Assembly (NCBI RefSeq): GCF_001679645.1
Contig: NZ_LRUN01000014.1
Location: forward strand, 62,001 to 126,000
Direction of reading: 5' to 3'
Source: Pseudomonas bananamidigenes
GTDB taxonomy: Bacteria; Pseudomonadota; Gammaproteobacteria; Pseudomonadales; Pseudomonadaceae
Length of the DNA stretch: 64,000 bases
The notes under the pieces are model-generated. The model was not told the DNA's origin. It saw nothing but the letters and a program-made list of their open reading frames with translations, and searched no databases. Position 1 is the stretch's first letter, and every line of letters begins with the position of its first letter. Shown here one piece after another: positions 38,801-47,334 of this stretch. The translations under genes and the position numbers were made by a program.

Positions 38801-38947
38801 GTAGCCCGCCCCCGTCAGCAACAAGTTAACCATATGAGAACAGTCGACAATTTTTTTACCATTCTCTACAGCGTAACCATCCCCGCCCTCCTTATAGCTA
38901 TAATTCGCGCTGGTGTAATTTCCAGATAAATCCAGTGGCTCTGTCAT
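35891..38947 (-). CDS. Multidomain T6SS effector: NlpC/P60-like, split M23-like, EF-hand and GH19 domains
   Basis: This 1018-residue protein has no signal peptide, consistent with T6SS delivery. Residues about 1-145 look like an NlpC/P60-type cysteine peptidase/amidase: Cys36 in 'DCSHMV' and His98 in 'NHTGIVES'. After an Ala/Pro linker, an M23/LytM-like module is split: 'WHGGIHIS' (H214, H218) and 'LYMHL' lie in 210-305, 'GDPIGYLGL' and 'VHVEIF' (H559) in 530-563, with SH3-like sequence between. Canonical ligand Asp is replaced by H218 and the first His of HxH by Q557. An EF-hand loop lies at 692-703 (D692, D694, S696, E703). The C-terminal ~190 residues are GH19 lysozyme/chitinase-like, with E861 in 'ARHEAYQF' and 'YRGRGLVHLTW'. 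ATG 38947 is chosen for its AGGAAG site; a TTG start lies five codons upstream. Confidence 0.85.
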   Translation of the reverse strand: MTEPLDLSGNYTSANYSYKEGGDGYAVENGKKIVDCSHMVNLLLTGAGYEVPYQNTAGLNSQEALKYYDVISPANVKRGDIVLWINATSNHQNKTLNHTGIVESYDSTLDSEFGEFFGAQSSGPATAKFGAVGKAWYWPVPTKFLRVKESTRTGGGAPAPAPAPAAAGAAPLMSFQYPFRKPDGKQFTEADEVYKALEAETAGHYLLGSNKFWHGGIHISNASAPQCILNEPIRCMADGEVVAYRLNEDYLESTFGENEKKLKYSNSFCLVRHEYKSVPNPEEGPNKGKQNKLNFYSLYMHLLPFKRYPLTEEETPKPKVTMKVSDFNAYDDFPESSSIQNVGKLVAGTKLEILDQKDLGNVTYAKGKILSGSVKKSGQKVREAGKEVWFAYLKDGEPYKNSKPARIWLEDPIPERLKPKYWQGKVKGTALKRLDLYQDPVSLQNGQAAGAKMGSLQLTPHSTVEFESKEVLNLNVSGTIRRMAKCTSSGSLAGAGSLPPSFWAIVENDYVAWDVIPSSFDSVEPASTGIKAGDPIGYLGLTENLTGEDGGVASKYQVHVEIFTAEADVKDFLKNTAGLKIGKQYLYLPAGGELKKKAPATDSVVLKAEHAIDLNKAPVIKVGTDDYYDVTVTDNAQSVNGLVKKAGAQIITQHDWEKLGFQIVEETNATADGFLDPKDMPQFFQDLFAKIDKDQSGDVDPTELAEALKNPDTRSQWSRLVAHHPTEWKAKADAPKWSRLDTELEHAPKTLKHEKERITKYVFWEDLKDKAAMSSDVVWHFHSIEMLSNFMRRSEFIDVERFVAMYAEQHASFQAGAPQLSDTSKSNLRKIAENVNKYLDKTKEVYTIYELSYMFATARHEAYQFMIAEYFSAAPEYGPVSYFDKYDPVLADTATRRQTAIDNGNTVQGDGYKYRGRGLVHLTWKKNYQKAKDYFGIDFVEHPDKAAGFENSVPIMIWGMKEGIFTGKKLGDYVNNTSKDYEGARKVINGSDQKALIASYAVKFEAILKATSIAPETK

Positions 38948-38965
38948 TTCTGCTTCCTGCAATAA

Positions 38966-39985
38966 TCAATAGCAATAGCTGGCTTTAGCAATTCCAGCAG
39001 GCTGCTTATTCAGACGTTCCAAATGTGCGATAGACCCTTTGCTGCCTTTTTGGGCAGCGAGTTGGTAGCAGGCAATCGCCCTGGACATGTCCTTAGTAAC
39101 CAATTCTCCAGTTTCAAAGGCTCGACCGAGTGCATTTGTTGCAAAGGCATCTCCCATACGGGCCGCCTGCGTCAACGCTTCTTCAGCCTCTGCTGGATGC
39201 TGGCATGGAGCATTAGAGGAAACATTGTTTCCATCGCAATAAAACAACGAAAGGCTCATCGCACCCTCAGGCAAAGTGGTCGCTGCTGCCTTGAATAGCT
39301 GTTCAACCTTATTAGTTTCTAGCTGCGGAGCCATGCCAGAAAGGCTCAAACTTGCAGCATTCAAACTAGCCTGAGGATCACCGGAAGCTGCTGCGCATAG
39401 GTAGTTTTCCAAAGAAGCTTCAAATAACTCACCTGTGAGTCGGTACTGCTCTAACCCCCCCAGGCCTCTGAAGGCTTCTGCACGCTGGAAGCAAAAGTTC
39501 TCTGCCTCGCTCATGTGGGCATTGCTCGCCTCTACGAGATCTTTTTCTCTGATCGACCAATCTTCAATACCCTCAAGCACCCAACACGCTTGGCGAGAAA
39601 AGTTGAAAATCTTGATGTTGCTGTTGCCCGCCCGTTTATCCACTACGTTGAAATGACTATCGTCGATCGCTTCAACCACCACGCCTTCAGTCTTGTCTGG
39701 GCCCACAGGCGACATTAGCGGAAATGGCAAACTGGAGCTCTTGACTCCCGTCGTTTGTGGCTCAAAAACTCCGTGCTCTCCCACCGGTTTCAAAACCAGT
39801 GACTTCACCGTCATCGCAGTCAACCGCTGCTGAGTTTCAGCATTCGCAGAGAACTCTGGCAGGAACTGGGAAAAGTCCTCAGACGGACACTCATCCGCAT
39901 AAGCGCTGCCATGAAACAGGCTCAGCAGCGAGGCGGTGAAAGCCGCTACGGCGAAGCCATTTCTCTTCTTCAACAAACCATTCAT
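38966..39985 (-). CDS. Exported Sel1-repeat protein between vgrG and the effector
   Basis: This 339-residue precursor has a signal peptide ending near 'FHGSAYA'. The C-terminal half contains Sel1-like repeats ('EEALTQAARMGDAFATNALGRAFETGELVTKDMSRAIACYQLAAQKGSKGSIAHL', split over two units), and cysteines suggest disulphides. Sel1 proteins mediate protein-protein contacts. Placed between vgrG and a peptidoglycan-targeting effector, it may be a periplasmic immunity protein; its export argues against a cytoplasmic loading chaperone. ATG 39985 is used; a GTG three codons earlier overlaps the vgrG stop. The effector gene follows after 18 bases. Confidence 0.82.
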   Translation of the reverse strand: MNGLLKKRNGFAVAAFTASLLSLFHGSAYADECPSEDFSQFLPEFSANAETQQRLTAMTVKSLVLKPVGEHGVFEPQTTGVKSSSLPFPLMSPVGPDKTEGVVVEAIDDSHFNVVDKRAGNSNIKIFNFSRQACWVLEGIEDWSIREKDLVEASNAHMSEAENFCFQRAEAFRGLGGLEQYRLTGELFEASLENYLCAAASGDPQASLNAASLSLSGMAPQLETNKVEQLFKAAATTLPEGAMSLSLFYCDGNNVSSNAPCQHPAEAEEALTQAARMGDAFATNALGRAFETGELVTKDMSRAIACYQLAAQKGSKGSIAHLERLNKQPAGIAKASYCY

Positions 39986-39990
39986 GTCGA

Positions 39991-42027
39991 TCACTCAGAA
40001 AACACAAAAAAAGCCTTCGGCTTAACCTTCTCAGGCGGCGCATTCAACAACGCCTGATCCATCAAACTCCCCGCCTTGTCCTTATCCGCCGCCCCCGGCA
40101 GCACCGGCGGTTTGATCCCGATGCCAGTGCCCGCTCCCGGCGAGCCGCCGGCGTTGATCTTCACCACCGGCCCAACCACGGTCACTCCGCCGCCATCGAG
40201 CTTGATGAAACTGCCGCCGCCGAGAATCGTCAGTTCGGAGCCGGCCTCGATGACGATCTTGTCCCCCGCCTTGATGTGTATCTCTTTGCCGACGCTGGTC
40301 AGTTGCGCCGTCCCGAGCTTCACATGCTGGCTCTCGCCGATGGTCAGGTGGTCGTCCAGCCGTGCTTCGATCTTGCGGTCGCTGATGGTGGTGCGGTGTT
40401 CTTCGGCCTTGAGTTCGGTGTAGGTGTTTTTCACCACGGTGTCGTGGCGTTCGTTGCCGACGCGGATCTTCTGGTCGTGTTCGATGTTTTCATCCCAGTC
40501 GCGCTGGGCGTGGATGAAGATTTGTTCGGCGCCTTTTTTGTCTTCGATGCGCAGTTCGTTGTAGCCACCGCCGCCCGGGGAGCTGAGGGTTTTGAAGACG
40601 GTGCGGGTCTTGTTCGCCGGCAAGGCGTAGGGCACCGGGTTTTCCTTGTGGTACAGGCAGCCGGTGACCAGTGGCTGGTCGGGGTCGCCTTCGAGGAAGG
40701 TGACGAGGACTTCCATGCCGATGCGCGGGATGGAGATGGCGCCGTAGCGGTCGCCGGCCCAGGAGCTGGAGACGCGCAGCCAGCAACTGGTCTTGTCGTC
40801 GGCCAGGCCTTCGCGGTCCCAGTGGAATTGCACCTTGATGCGGCCGTACTGGTCGCAGTGGATTTCTTCGCCTTTGGGGCCGGTGACGTGGGCGGTCTGG
40901 CTGCCGAGGACGCGGGGTTTCGGGTGTTCCAGCGCCGGGCGGTAGAACACGTCCCACGGGGTGGCGAGGAAGCGGTTGCGGTAGCCCTGATGGAAATCGT
41001 CCTTGTTGTCGGTGGTGTCGCTGGTCACCGATTCTTCGAGGACTTGCGGCTGTTTGCCTTCGTGGAAGATTTCGGTGAGCAGCCACAGGTCGTTCCATTC
41101 GCTGCGCGGGTGGTCGGACATTTCCATGAAGTGGCCGCTGACCAGTTTCGTCTGGTCGCTGCGGCCTTCGGCCTGACGGTAGTCGGCGCGGTGGCGTTCG
41201 AGGGCGCGCTGACTGAGGAACTTGCCTCGCGCACGGTCGATGAAGCGGCCGGGGTAGTCGTAGTCTTCCAGATCCGGTTCAGTGCTCTCGCCGTCCGGCT
41301 TGTAGGCCGCTTCCATTTGCAGACGCGGCTTTTCAAAGTCGTAGTCGCGGCGGGTGGTGCGGCTGGTGCGGGTTTCCAGACGCAGCTTGAAGCCCTTGAT
41401 CACCGGCTCTTCGGCGACCATGCCGCTGCCCTGCACATACGCGGTCGGCTGGCCGAGATTCGGGAACACGGTCTGGTCGTCGCCGAACACCAGCAGATGG
41501 CCTTTCTTGCTGTGCTGGAAGTGGTAGTGAATGCCTTCTTCTTCGCACAGGCGCTGGACGAAGTGCAGGTCGGTTTCGTCGTACTGCACGCAGTAGTCGC
41601 GGTCCGGGCACGGCTGGCTGAGCTGGAAGCTGTAGGCGTTGCCCTTGATGCCGTGCTCGTCGAGGATCAGCGCGATGATTTTCGGCGCCGACATCTGCTG
41701 GTAGATGCGCTGGTTGGTGCGGTGATGCAGGTATTGCAATTGCGGCACCAGCGAAACCTTGTAGCGGGTCAGGCGCTTGCCGGCATCGCCCTGGGCGACA
41801 CGGTAGATCTGGCCGTGGATGCCGGAGCCCTGCGGATCGAGGGCGAGGAACGCCTGTTTGTGCAGGAGTTTTTCCAGGTCCAGATCCGGGTTTTCGCTGA
41901 CCAGTTCCAGGTCGAAGCGAAACGGCTGGCTGATGCCTTCGGTGCCGGTGAACGACAGGACTTGCAGGTCGCCCACGTAGTCTTCGACCGTGAGGCTGAA
42001 GTGCGTTTCGTTAGCTGGGTTGAACAT
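39991..42027 (-). CDS. vgrG: T6SS spike protein VgrG
   Basis: This 678-residue protein has the gp27-like part (about 1-370; 'MFNPANETHFSLTVEDYVGDL' start, 'ALDPQGSGIHGQIYRVAQGD'). The gp5 OB-fold follows ('RVSSSWAGDRYGAISIPRIGMEVLVTFLEGDPDQP', split), and a beta-helix of short repeats lies at about 490-620 ('HDTVVKNTYTELKAEEHRTT', 'GDKIVIEAGSELTILGGG'). A ~55-residue Gly/Pro-rich C-terminal tail after the needle ('INAGGSPGAGTGIGIKPP') carries no enzyme domain and probably contacts PAAR or the linked effector. It trimerises at the Hcp tube tip. The Sel1 and effector genes follow immediately. Confidence 0.97.
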   Translation of the reverse strand: MFNPANETHFSLTVEDYVGDLQVLSFTGTEGISQPFRFDLELVSENPDLDLEKLLHKQAFLALDPQGSGIHGQIYRVAQGDAGKRLTRYKVSLVPQLQYLHHRTNQRIYQQMSAPKIIALILDEHGIKGNAYSFQLSQPCPDRDYCVQYDETDLHFVQRLCEEEGIHYHFQHSKKGHLLVFGDDQTVFPNLGQPTAYVQGSGMVAEEPVIKGFKLRLETRTSRTTRRDYDFEKPRLQMEAAYKPDGESTEPDLEDYDYPGRFIDRARGKFLSQRALERHRADYRQAEGRSDQTKLVSGHFMEMSDHPRSEWNDLWLLTEIFHEGKQPQVLEESVTSDTTDNKDDFHQGYRNRFLATPWDVFYRPALEHPKPRVLGSQTAHVTGPKGEEIHCDQYGRIKVQFHWDREGLADDKTSCWLRVSSSWAGDRYGAISIPRIGMEVLVTFLEGDPDQPLVTGCLYHKENPVPYALPANKTRTVFKTLSSPGGGGYNELRIEDKKGAEQIFIHAQRDWDENIEHDQKIRVGNERHDTVVKNTYTELKAEEHRTTISDRKIEARLDDHLTIGESQHVKLGTAQLTSVGKEIHIKAGDKIVIEAGSELTILGGGSFIKLDGGGVTVVGPVVKINAGGSPGAGTGIGIKPPVLPGAADKDKAGSLMDQALLNAPPEKVKPKAFFVFSE

Positions 42028-42055
42028 AAGGAGCTCCCTGTTCGAATGTCATCCG

Positions 42056-43057
42056 TTACGCCCTCAGCCGCAAACGCTGCAACCAGGACGAAGTGGCGCC
42101 CAAGGCGTCACGCAATTGGTCGGCAGAAATGTTGCGCTCTGCCGCGTCAAAGGCCAGCGCGGTGCGCAGCGCCGGCCAGCAGTGTGTCGGCAGATGTGCC
42201 GGGGCTTGCAGTTCGCGATCCAGGTGTTCGTCACGGGCCTGGGTCGAAGGCAAACGGCGGAACGGGTGTTTGCCCCCCGCCAGTTCATAGATCACGCAGG
42301 CCACGCCGTACACGTCCGCGCTGGCCGACAACGGTTGGCCCTCAAGCAGTTCGGGGGCGGCGTAGCCCGGGGTCCAGGCGTTGAAGCGCTCGCGGCTCAG
42401 GTGCGGCAGCCCGGGCAGGATGCCCTCCTCGGCCTGCCCGAGACCGAAGTCGAACAGGCGCACGCCGTCTTCGCTGAGCATCACGTTGCTCGGCTTCATG
42501 TCACCGTGCAGCACGCCACGACGGTGGGCACAGGCCAGCGCGTCGAGCAGCGGCAGCGCGATGTCGCGCAATTCCTTCCACGGCAGGCCCAGCGGCCGCT
42601 CGCAGAGCAGTTTGTCCAGGGTCAGGCCACGCATGAGTTCCATGGTGATGAAAGCCCGCTGGCAATCGGTGTCCACTTCGAACGTGTGCGCGCGCAGCAC
42701 ATTGTCGTGGCGCAGGCGTCGGGTCAGGGCGAACTCGCTGTAGAGCAAGGCACTGGCGTCCGGCGACTCGGCAAATTCTTCGCTGAGGATTTTCAGCGCA
42801 ACGTAAGGGTCGGGATCGCCAAACTGTTCGTGCAGCAGATCCCGGGCCCGGTAAACCACGCCCATGCCGCCGGCCCCGAGCAGGCGCTCGAGGTGATAGC
42901 GACCGGCGAGTACGTCCGGCAGCGCACCGATGCTGGCCCTGGTCGGTGCCAGCAAAGGCTCTGCCTTGTTTTCCCTGGCGAAGGCGAAGTAGGTCAGGTT
43001 GTTGGCCTGCTCTTCGCTCATCAGCAGGTCGTCCACCGAGGATTCGAGTTCAGTCAT
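42056..43057 (-). CDS. stk1: T6SS-associated Ser/Thr protein kinase (Stk1-like)
   Basis: This 333-residue kinase domain protein shows the glycine loop 'LLGAGGMGVVYRARD', catalytic Lys in 'YVALKIL', 'HGDMKPSNVML' (catalytic Asp; HGD in place of the usual HRD), 'LFDFGLG' and 'GYAAPELLEG'. It has no C-terminal membrane helix or periplasmic sensor, unlike PpkA of H1-type systems, and matches the short Stk1 form of H2 loci. It should phosphorylate the FHA protein or other T6SS partners. The start overlaps the phosphatase stop by 4 bases. Confidence 0.93.
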   Translation of the reverse strand: MTELESSVDDLLMSEEQANNLTYFAFARENKAEPLLAPTRASIGALPDVLAGRYHLERLLGAGGMGVVYRARDLLHEQFGDPDPYVALKILSEEFAESPDASALLYSEFALTRRLRHDNVLRAHTFEVDTDCQRAFITMELMRGLTLDKLLCERPLGLPWKELRDIALPLLDALACAHRRGVLHGDMKPSNVMLSEDGVRLFDFGLGQAEEGILPGLPHLSRERFNAWTPGYAAPELLEGQPLSASADVYGVACVIYELAGGKHPFRRLPSTQARDEHLDRELQAPAHLPTHCWPALRTALAFDAAERNISADQLRDALGATSSWLQRLRLRA

Positions 43058-43782
43058 TGGCGGATCACCACGGCTGTCAGATTGTCCCGGGCGGCTCCCC
43101 GCAGGGCGCCGTCGAACAGACGTTCCAGCGCCACCTGCGGCGCCGCCAGGCTGAGCGCATTGCCGAGGGCATCGCTGCTCAGGCCTTGATACAGACCATC
43201 GCTGCACAGCAGGAACACATCGCCCGGGTAGACCTCGAGTTCCAGCACATCCAGCGTCAACTGTTCCGCCGCGCCGACCGCCCGGGTCAAGGCCTGGGCA
43301 GCCGGGTGCGCCGCCGCCTGCTCGGCGCTCATCTGTTGCTCGTCGATCAGTTGCTGTTGCAGCGAATGATCCTTCGACAGCTGATACAGACGCTGCCCGC
43401 GCCACAGGTAGCAACGGCTGTCGCCGGCCCAGATGCAGGCCGCGCGATTGCCTTCCATCAGCAGCGCCACGACGGTGCTGCCCATGATGCTGTCGTGACG
43501 CCCGGCGGTGACGGTCAACTCCTGCCCCAGGCGCCGGTTCAGCCAGTGCAGGCACTGGCGGATGGCTTTGAGGCGTTCGTCGAAGTCCTCGTGCTGCGGC
43601 AGTTCAGCCAGGCTGGCGACGATCATCTGGCTGGCGACGTCGCCCGCGTGATGACCGCCCATGCCGTCCGCGACCACCCACAGCCCATGCTGCGGGGTGT
43701 CGAGGAAGGCATCTTCGTTGCGCGACCGCACCTTGCCCGGGTCGGTTCGCGCCGCGCTGCGCCAGGGACTGGCCACCAGCAT
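43054..43782 (-). CDS. stp1: T6SS-associated PP2C Ser/Thr phosphatase (Stp1/PppA-like)
   Basis: This 242-residue PP2C-type phosphatase has metal-binding motifs 'RSRNEDAF', 'VVADGMGGHHAG' and 'LLCSDGLYQGL', and a late 'DNLTAVVIR'. It reverses the action of the adjacent kinase on the FHA pathway that controls T6SS firing. ATG 43782 shares a base with the tssM stop (TGATG), so translation is coupled. Confidence 0.95.
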   Translation of the reverse strand: MLVASPWRSAARTDPGKVRSRNEDAFLDTPQHGLWVVADGMGGHHAGDVASQMIVASLAELPQHEDFDERLKAIRQCLHWLNRRLGQELTVTAGRHDSIMGSTVVALLMEGNRAACIWAGDSRCYLWRGQRLYQLSKDHSLQQQLIDEQQMSAEQAAAHPAAQALTRAVGAAEQLTLDVLELEVYPGDVFLLCSDGLYQGLSSDALGNALSLAAPQVALERLFDGALRGAARDNLTAVVIRQ

Positions 43783-46700
43783 CAGAGCTGCACCGGCATA
43801 CGGAAGGTACGCATCACGCCCATGTCGAACGGGTTCGGCGTGCGCTGGCTGGTCAGCAGATAGTTGGCACGCAGGCCACCCACATCGGCTTTGAGCACCA
43901 GCACGTCGCGACCGGTCAGGTACTCGGTCTGCATCAGGTCGAACAGACGGAACAGCGACCACGGGCCGGAGTTCTTCTCGATGCCGATCGGGCGCCCGGC
44001 CATCTTGTCCATGACCAGACTGGTGCGTCCGTCTTCAGCATCGGTCGGCCACTTGAAGTTCATCGGCAGGATCGGACCGTGGCGGTATTCCATGGTCTTG
44101 TCGCCGAACTTGAACTCGGAACGGCTGACCGCCGGATCGAGGGTGTACGGCTCCAGTTTGAACTGCACGGTCGGCTCGGCCGGATTGATCGAGAAGAAGC
44201 TCTGACGAATGTTCAGTGCGGCGGCCATCTGATCGAGGAAGACCTTGGACACCGGCAGGCTGCGACCGTCGACGCTGCGCATCCGGTAGTTGCCCGGGTC
44301 ACCGCTGACGAACGGACGCATGTAGTTGTCGAAGAAGCGGTCGAGGGTGCCCTGAGCCCGGAAGAACTCGCGGAAATCGCTGATCGCCACATCGCTGGTG
44401 CTTGTTGCGCTGAACGGATAACGCTGGCTGATGGTCTTGCCATACACGCTGTACAGCTCGCTCTGATAACGGCCGTTCAGGTATTGGTAGGCATCATTGA
44501 GCACCAGGCGCCACGAGTCTTCGGCCAGCACGTTGAACCACACGCTCAACGGACGCGGCAGACGACCGGAGGCATTGCGCAGGTTGGTCAACGCATCGCG
44601 CTGGCCGCTCATGCGGGTCTTGGCCAGTTCGAACGCGGCCTGCTCCGGCGTGCTGGAACGGGCGAGGCCCGCCAGTTGCAGTTGCAGGTCATTGAGCGCA
44701 GTGAAGGCCGGCGTCAGGTCGGCAGCCGGGCCGTTGTTGTCGTCGAGCAGTTTATGCAGCGGCTCGAAGCGACGTTGCAGGGCCTTCTTGGCGGTGTCCG
44801 GCAGGTTCTTCGCCACGTTCATGGCCGCAGCCTTGTCCGTCAACGCGGAAGCGATCTTGCCGACCTTGCCCAGTTTGCCCTTCTGCCCAGCCAGCGCATC
44901 GGCGGCTTCGCCGGCTTCGTCCACAGGTTCGGGTGCGGCCGGGAAGCGGGTGTTCTCACGCACTTCGGTCAGCAGCGCCAGCACCGGCGAGTTGGCCGAG
45001 GTCAGGCCTGCCAGTTGCTCGGCGCCTTCACCGGCATCGCTGATCGGCGGCAGTGCCACCTGGCCGACGGCCTCGCTCCAGTAGTTGGCGTAGTCACGAA
45101 AGTACAGTTGCTCCAGCTCGACCATCAGGCGACGCAGGTCCATGTCGCTGATGCCCGCGCCCTCGCCCAGCACCCAGTTGTCACGCAGGATGTCGGTGAC
45201 CAGCGCAGAGCCCTGCACCGAGAAGTACTGCTGATAGCCGGACTGGGTGTAGAAGCCCGGAATCACGTACTCGGTACCGATGAACAACGAACCTTGCGGG
45301 CCGAGGTGCTGGCTGAAACGGTAGTCCGGCAGGTTGCGCGCCTGCTCGCGGAGCATGCGGTAGACCACGGTGGCCAGCGACTCGCTGCGCAACACCTGAC
45401 GCGCCTGGGTCACCAGTTGCTCATTGAGCGGATAGATGAACGGCAGCTTCAGCAGACGCTCGAGGTGTGCGTTCAAACCGTTCTGCACCGCGGTGTTGCC
45501 GGTGTAGCGCTGGGACCAGTCGCTGGCGATCCAATCCTTGAGCCACGCCGCGTCGCGACGATCCTTCATGTTCAGCATCAGGTACGCGCGCAGGCTGTTG
45601 ATCAGCTTTTCGCGGTCCTTCATGTTGGCGCGGATCTGACCCTCGAGCATCGTGGCGACCCGTGGCAACAGTTGCTTCTCAAGCTCGCGCTCGTAGGCTT
45701 CCTGAACCACCGGATTGACGTCCTGGCCCTGATACAGACCGACGCGCTCGTGGTACGCGGCATCGCCCTTTTTCGGGAACACCTGGGTCGCGGCGTAGCT
45801 GGTGTCGAGGGTTTTCAGCGTGCCCATGGCATCGTCGCGGGGCGACAGCGCCGTACGGAGCTGAGTCCAGTTCTGCGCCAGATTGCGCAGGTTTTCCAGG
45901 CGCTCGTAGTTGGCCGAGAAACCGCCGGCCCAAAGCATGCCGAACAGCGCCAGCGCGCCCAGCGCACCGACGTACAGCGCACGCTGGCCCCAGTGGATGC
46001 GGCTGCGCTCGCGCTTGTCCAGACCGGCCAGATCGGCCTCGGGGAAAATCACCCGGCTGAGCAAGTGGTGGATGAAACGCGAACGACCGCTGCGCAGCGT
46101 CGGCAGCACGCCGGCGTTCATGCCCAGGCTTGCACCGATACCGGCGGTGGTCGCATCCATTTCCTGAGTGAGGTGCGGAGCACTGGTCAGGTAGAAGCCA
46201 CGCAGTTGCGTCGCACGCTGGTAGCGGTTGCCGGTGAACGCCATGTCGACGAACAGGCACAGGCGCTCGCCGATCTGGCCCATCTGGTGCGGGAAATCGA
46301 GGATGCGGCCACGGCGCTGGGTGTCGCGCTCGGAGTGCATGCGCATGATCACCTGGCTGTTGAGGCGACGCAGCAGCTCTTCGAACTCGTTGCGCAACAC
46401 GGCCACGTCGGTGCCGACCTGGTCCTTGCGGAAACTGGTCCCCAGCACCTGGTCGCTTTCTTCGCGGGTCAGCTGATCGAAGAACTCGTCGAAGCCCAGC
46501 AGCTTGTCAGCCTTGCTCAGCACCAGATACACCGGTACGTCGACGTGCAGCTTTTGATACACGTCCTGCAGACGCGCACGCACCTGACGGGCCAGGGTTT
46601 CGATGTCCTGCTCGTTGCCGCCGGTGAGGGTTTCCACCGGAATGGTCACCAGCACGCCGTTCAGCGGACGGCCGCGACGACGTTTGCGCAGCAGCTCCAG

Positions 46701-47321
46701 CAAGGTGGTCCAGGCGCTGCCGTCGACTTCCGGATCCGGTTGGGTCAGGTAGCGGCCGGCGGTGTCGATCAGCACACCGTGGTCGGCGAAGTACCAGTCG
46801 CAGTGACGGGTGCCGTGGGTGTCGCGGGTCAGCTTGCGGTCGATCTTGTTGATCGGGAATTCCAGCCCGGAAAAATCCAGCAGGCTGGTCTTGCCGCTGG
46901 CCTGCGGGCCGATCAGCAAGTACCACGGCAAGTCACTGCGCCAGCGCTCGCTGCGACCGCGATACAGGCTCGAGGTCTTCAGGGTTTTCAGGGCGTCCTT
47001 GAAACGCTCCTTCAATTCCTTCTGCTCTTCCTCGATCAGGTCATCGCGACGGATGCGGTCCTGGCCGTCTTCGGTTTCCTCGATGGCTTTCTTGCGGATG
47101 CCGGCGCGCCAGCTGACGAAGACCATGGTCAGGCCCCAGATCAGGAACAGCACGGCGATGGTCAGCAGGCGGGAGGTCGGACTCTCCCAGAACTTGTAGT
47201 CATCCACGGCCAGCAACGGACCGACGAACCACACCAGCAGCGCCACGAACAGCACCAGCAGCAAGGTCCAGACCCAGGTCTGGCGCAGGAAGGCGCCGAC
47301 TTTCTTGAAGAACTTTTTCAT
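43782..47321 (-). CDS. tssM: T6SS inner-membrane core protein TssM (IcmF)
   Basis: This 1179-residue protein has two N-terminal transmembrane helices (about 14-65). A cytoplasmic domain follows with an intact Walker A 'GPQASGKTSLLDFSG', suggesting nucleotide binding; some TssM proteins have lost it. A third helix lies at about 430-450, then a long periplasmic domain that binds TssJ ('RYPFSATSTSDVAISDFREFF' and 'LPMNFKWP' near the end). With TssL and TssJ it forms the trans-envelope complex. ATG 47321 is chosen; further in-frame upstream codons are Arg-rich and non-conserved. Confidence 0.97.
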   Translation of the reverse strand: MKKFFKKVGAFLRQTWVWTLLLVLFVALLVWFVGPLLAVDDYKFWESPTSRLLTIAVLFLIWGLTMVFVSWRAGIRKKAIEETEDGQDRIRRDDLIEEEQKELKERFKDALKTLKTSSLYRGRSERWRSDLPWYLLIGPQASGKTSLLDFSGLEFPINKIDRKLTRDTHGTRHCDWYFADHGVLIDTAGRYLTQPDPEVDGSAWTTLLELLRKRRRGRPLNGVLVTIPVETLTGGNEQDIETLARQVRARLQDVYQKLHVDVPVYLVLSKADKLLGFDEFFDQLTREESDQVLGTSFRKDQVGTDVAVLRNEFEELLRRLNSQVIMRMHSERDTQRRGRILDFPHQMGQIGERLCLFVDMAFTGNRYQRATQLRGFYLTSAPHLTQEMDATTAGIGASLGMNAGVLPTLRSGRSRFIHHLLSRVIFPEADLAGLDKRERSRIHWGQRALYVGALGALALFGMLWAGGFSANYERLENLRNLAQNWTQLRTALSPRDDAMGTLKTLDTSYAATQVFPKKGDAAYHERVGLYQGQDVNPVVQEAYERELEKQLLPRVATMLEGQIRANMKDREKLINSLRAYLMLNMKDRRDAAWLKDWIASDWSQRYTGNTAVQNGLNAHLERLLKLPFIYPLNEQLVTQARQVLRSESLATVVYRMLREQARNLPDYRFSQHLGPQGSLFIGTEYVIPGFYTQSGYQQYFSVQGSALVTDILRDNWVLGEGAGISDMDLRRLMVELEQLYFRDYANYWSEAVGQVALPPISDAGEGAEQLAGLTSANSPVLALLTEVRENTRFPAAPEPVDEAGEAADALAGQKGKLGKVGKIASALTDKAAAMNVAKNLPDTAKKALQRRFEPLHKLLDDNNGPAADLTPAFTALNDLQLQLAGLARSSTPEQAAFELAKTRMSGQRDALTNLRNASGRLPRPLSVWFNVLAEDSWRLVLNDAYQYLNGRYQSELYSVYGKTISQRYPFSATSTSDVAISDFREFFRAQGTLDRFFDNYMRPFVSGDPGNYRMRSVDGRSLPVSKVFLDQMAAALNIRQSFFSINPAEPTVQFKLEPYTLDPAVSRSEFKFGDKTMEYRHGPILPMNFKWPTDAEDGRTSLVMDKMAGRPIGIEKNSGPWSLFRLFDLMQTEYLTGRDVLVLKADVGGLRANYLLTSQRTPNPFDMGVMRTFRMPVQL

Positions 47322-47334
47322 CACACGTCCCTGT

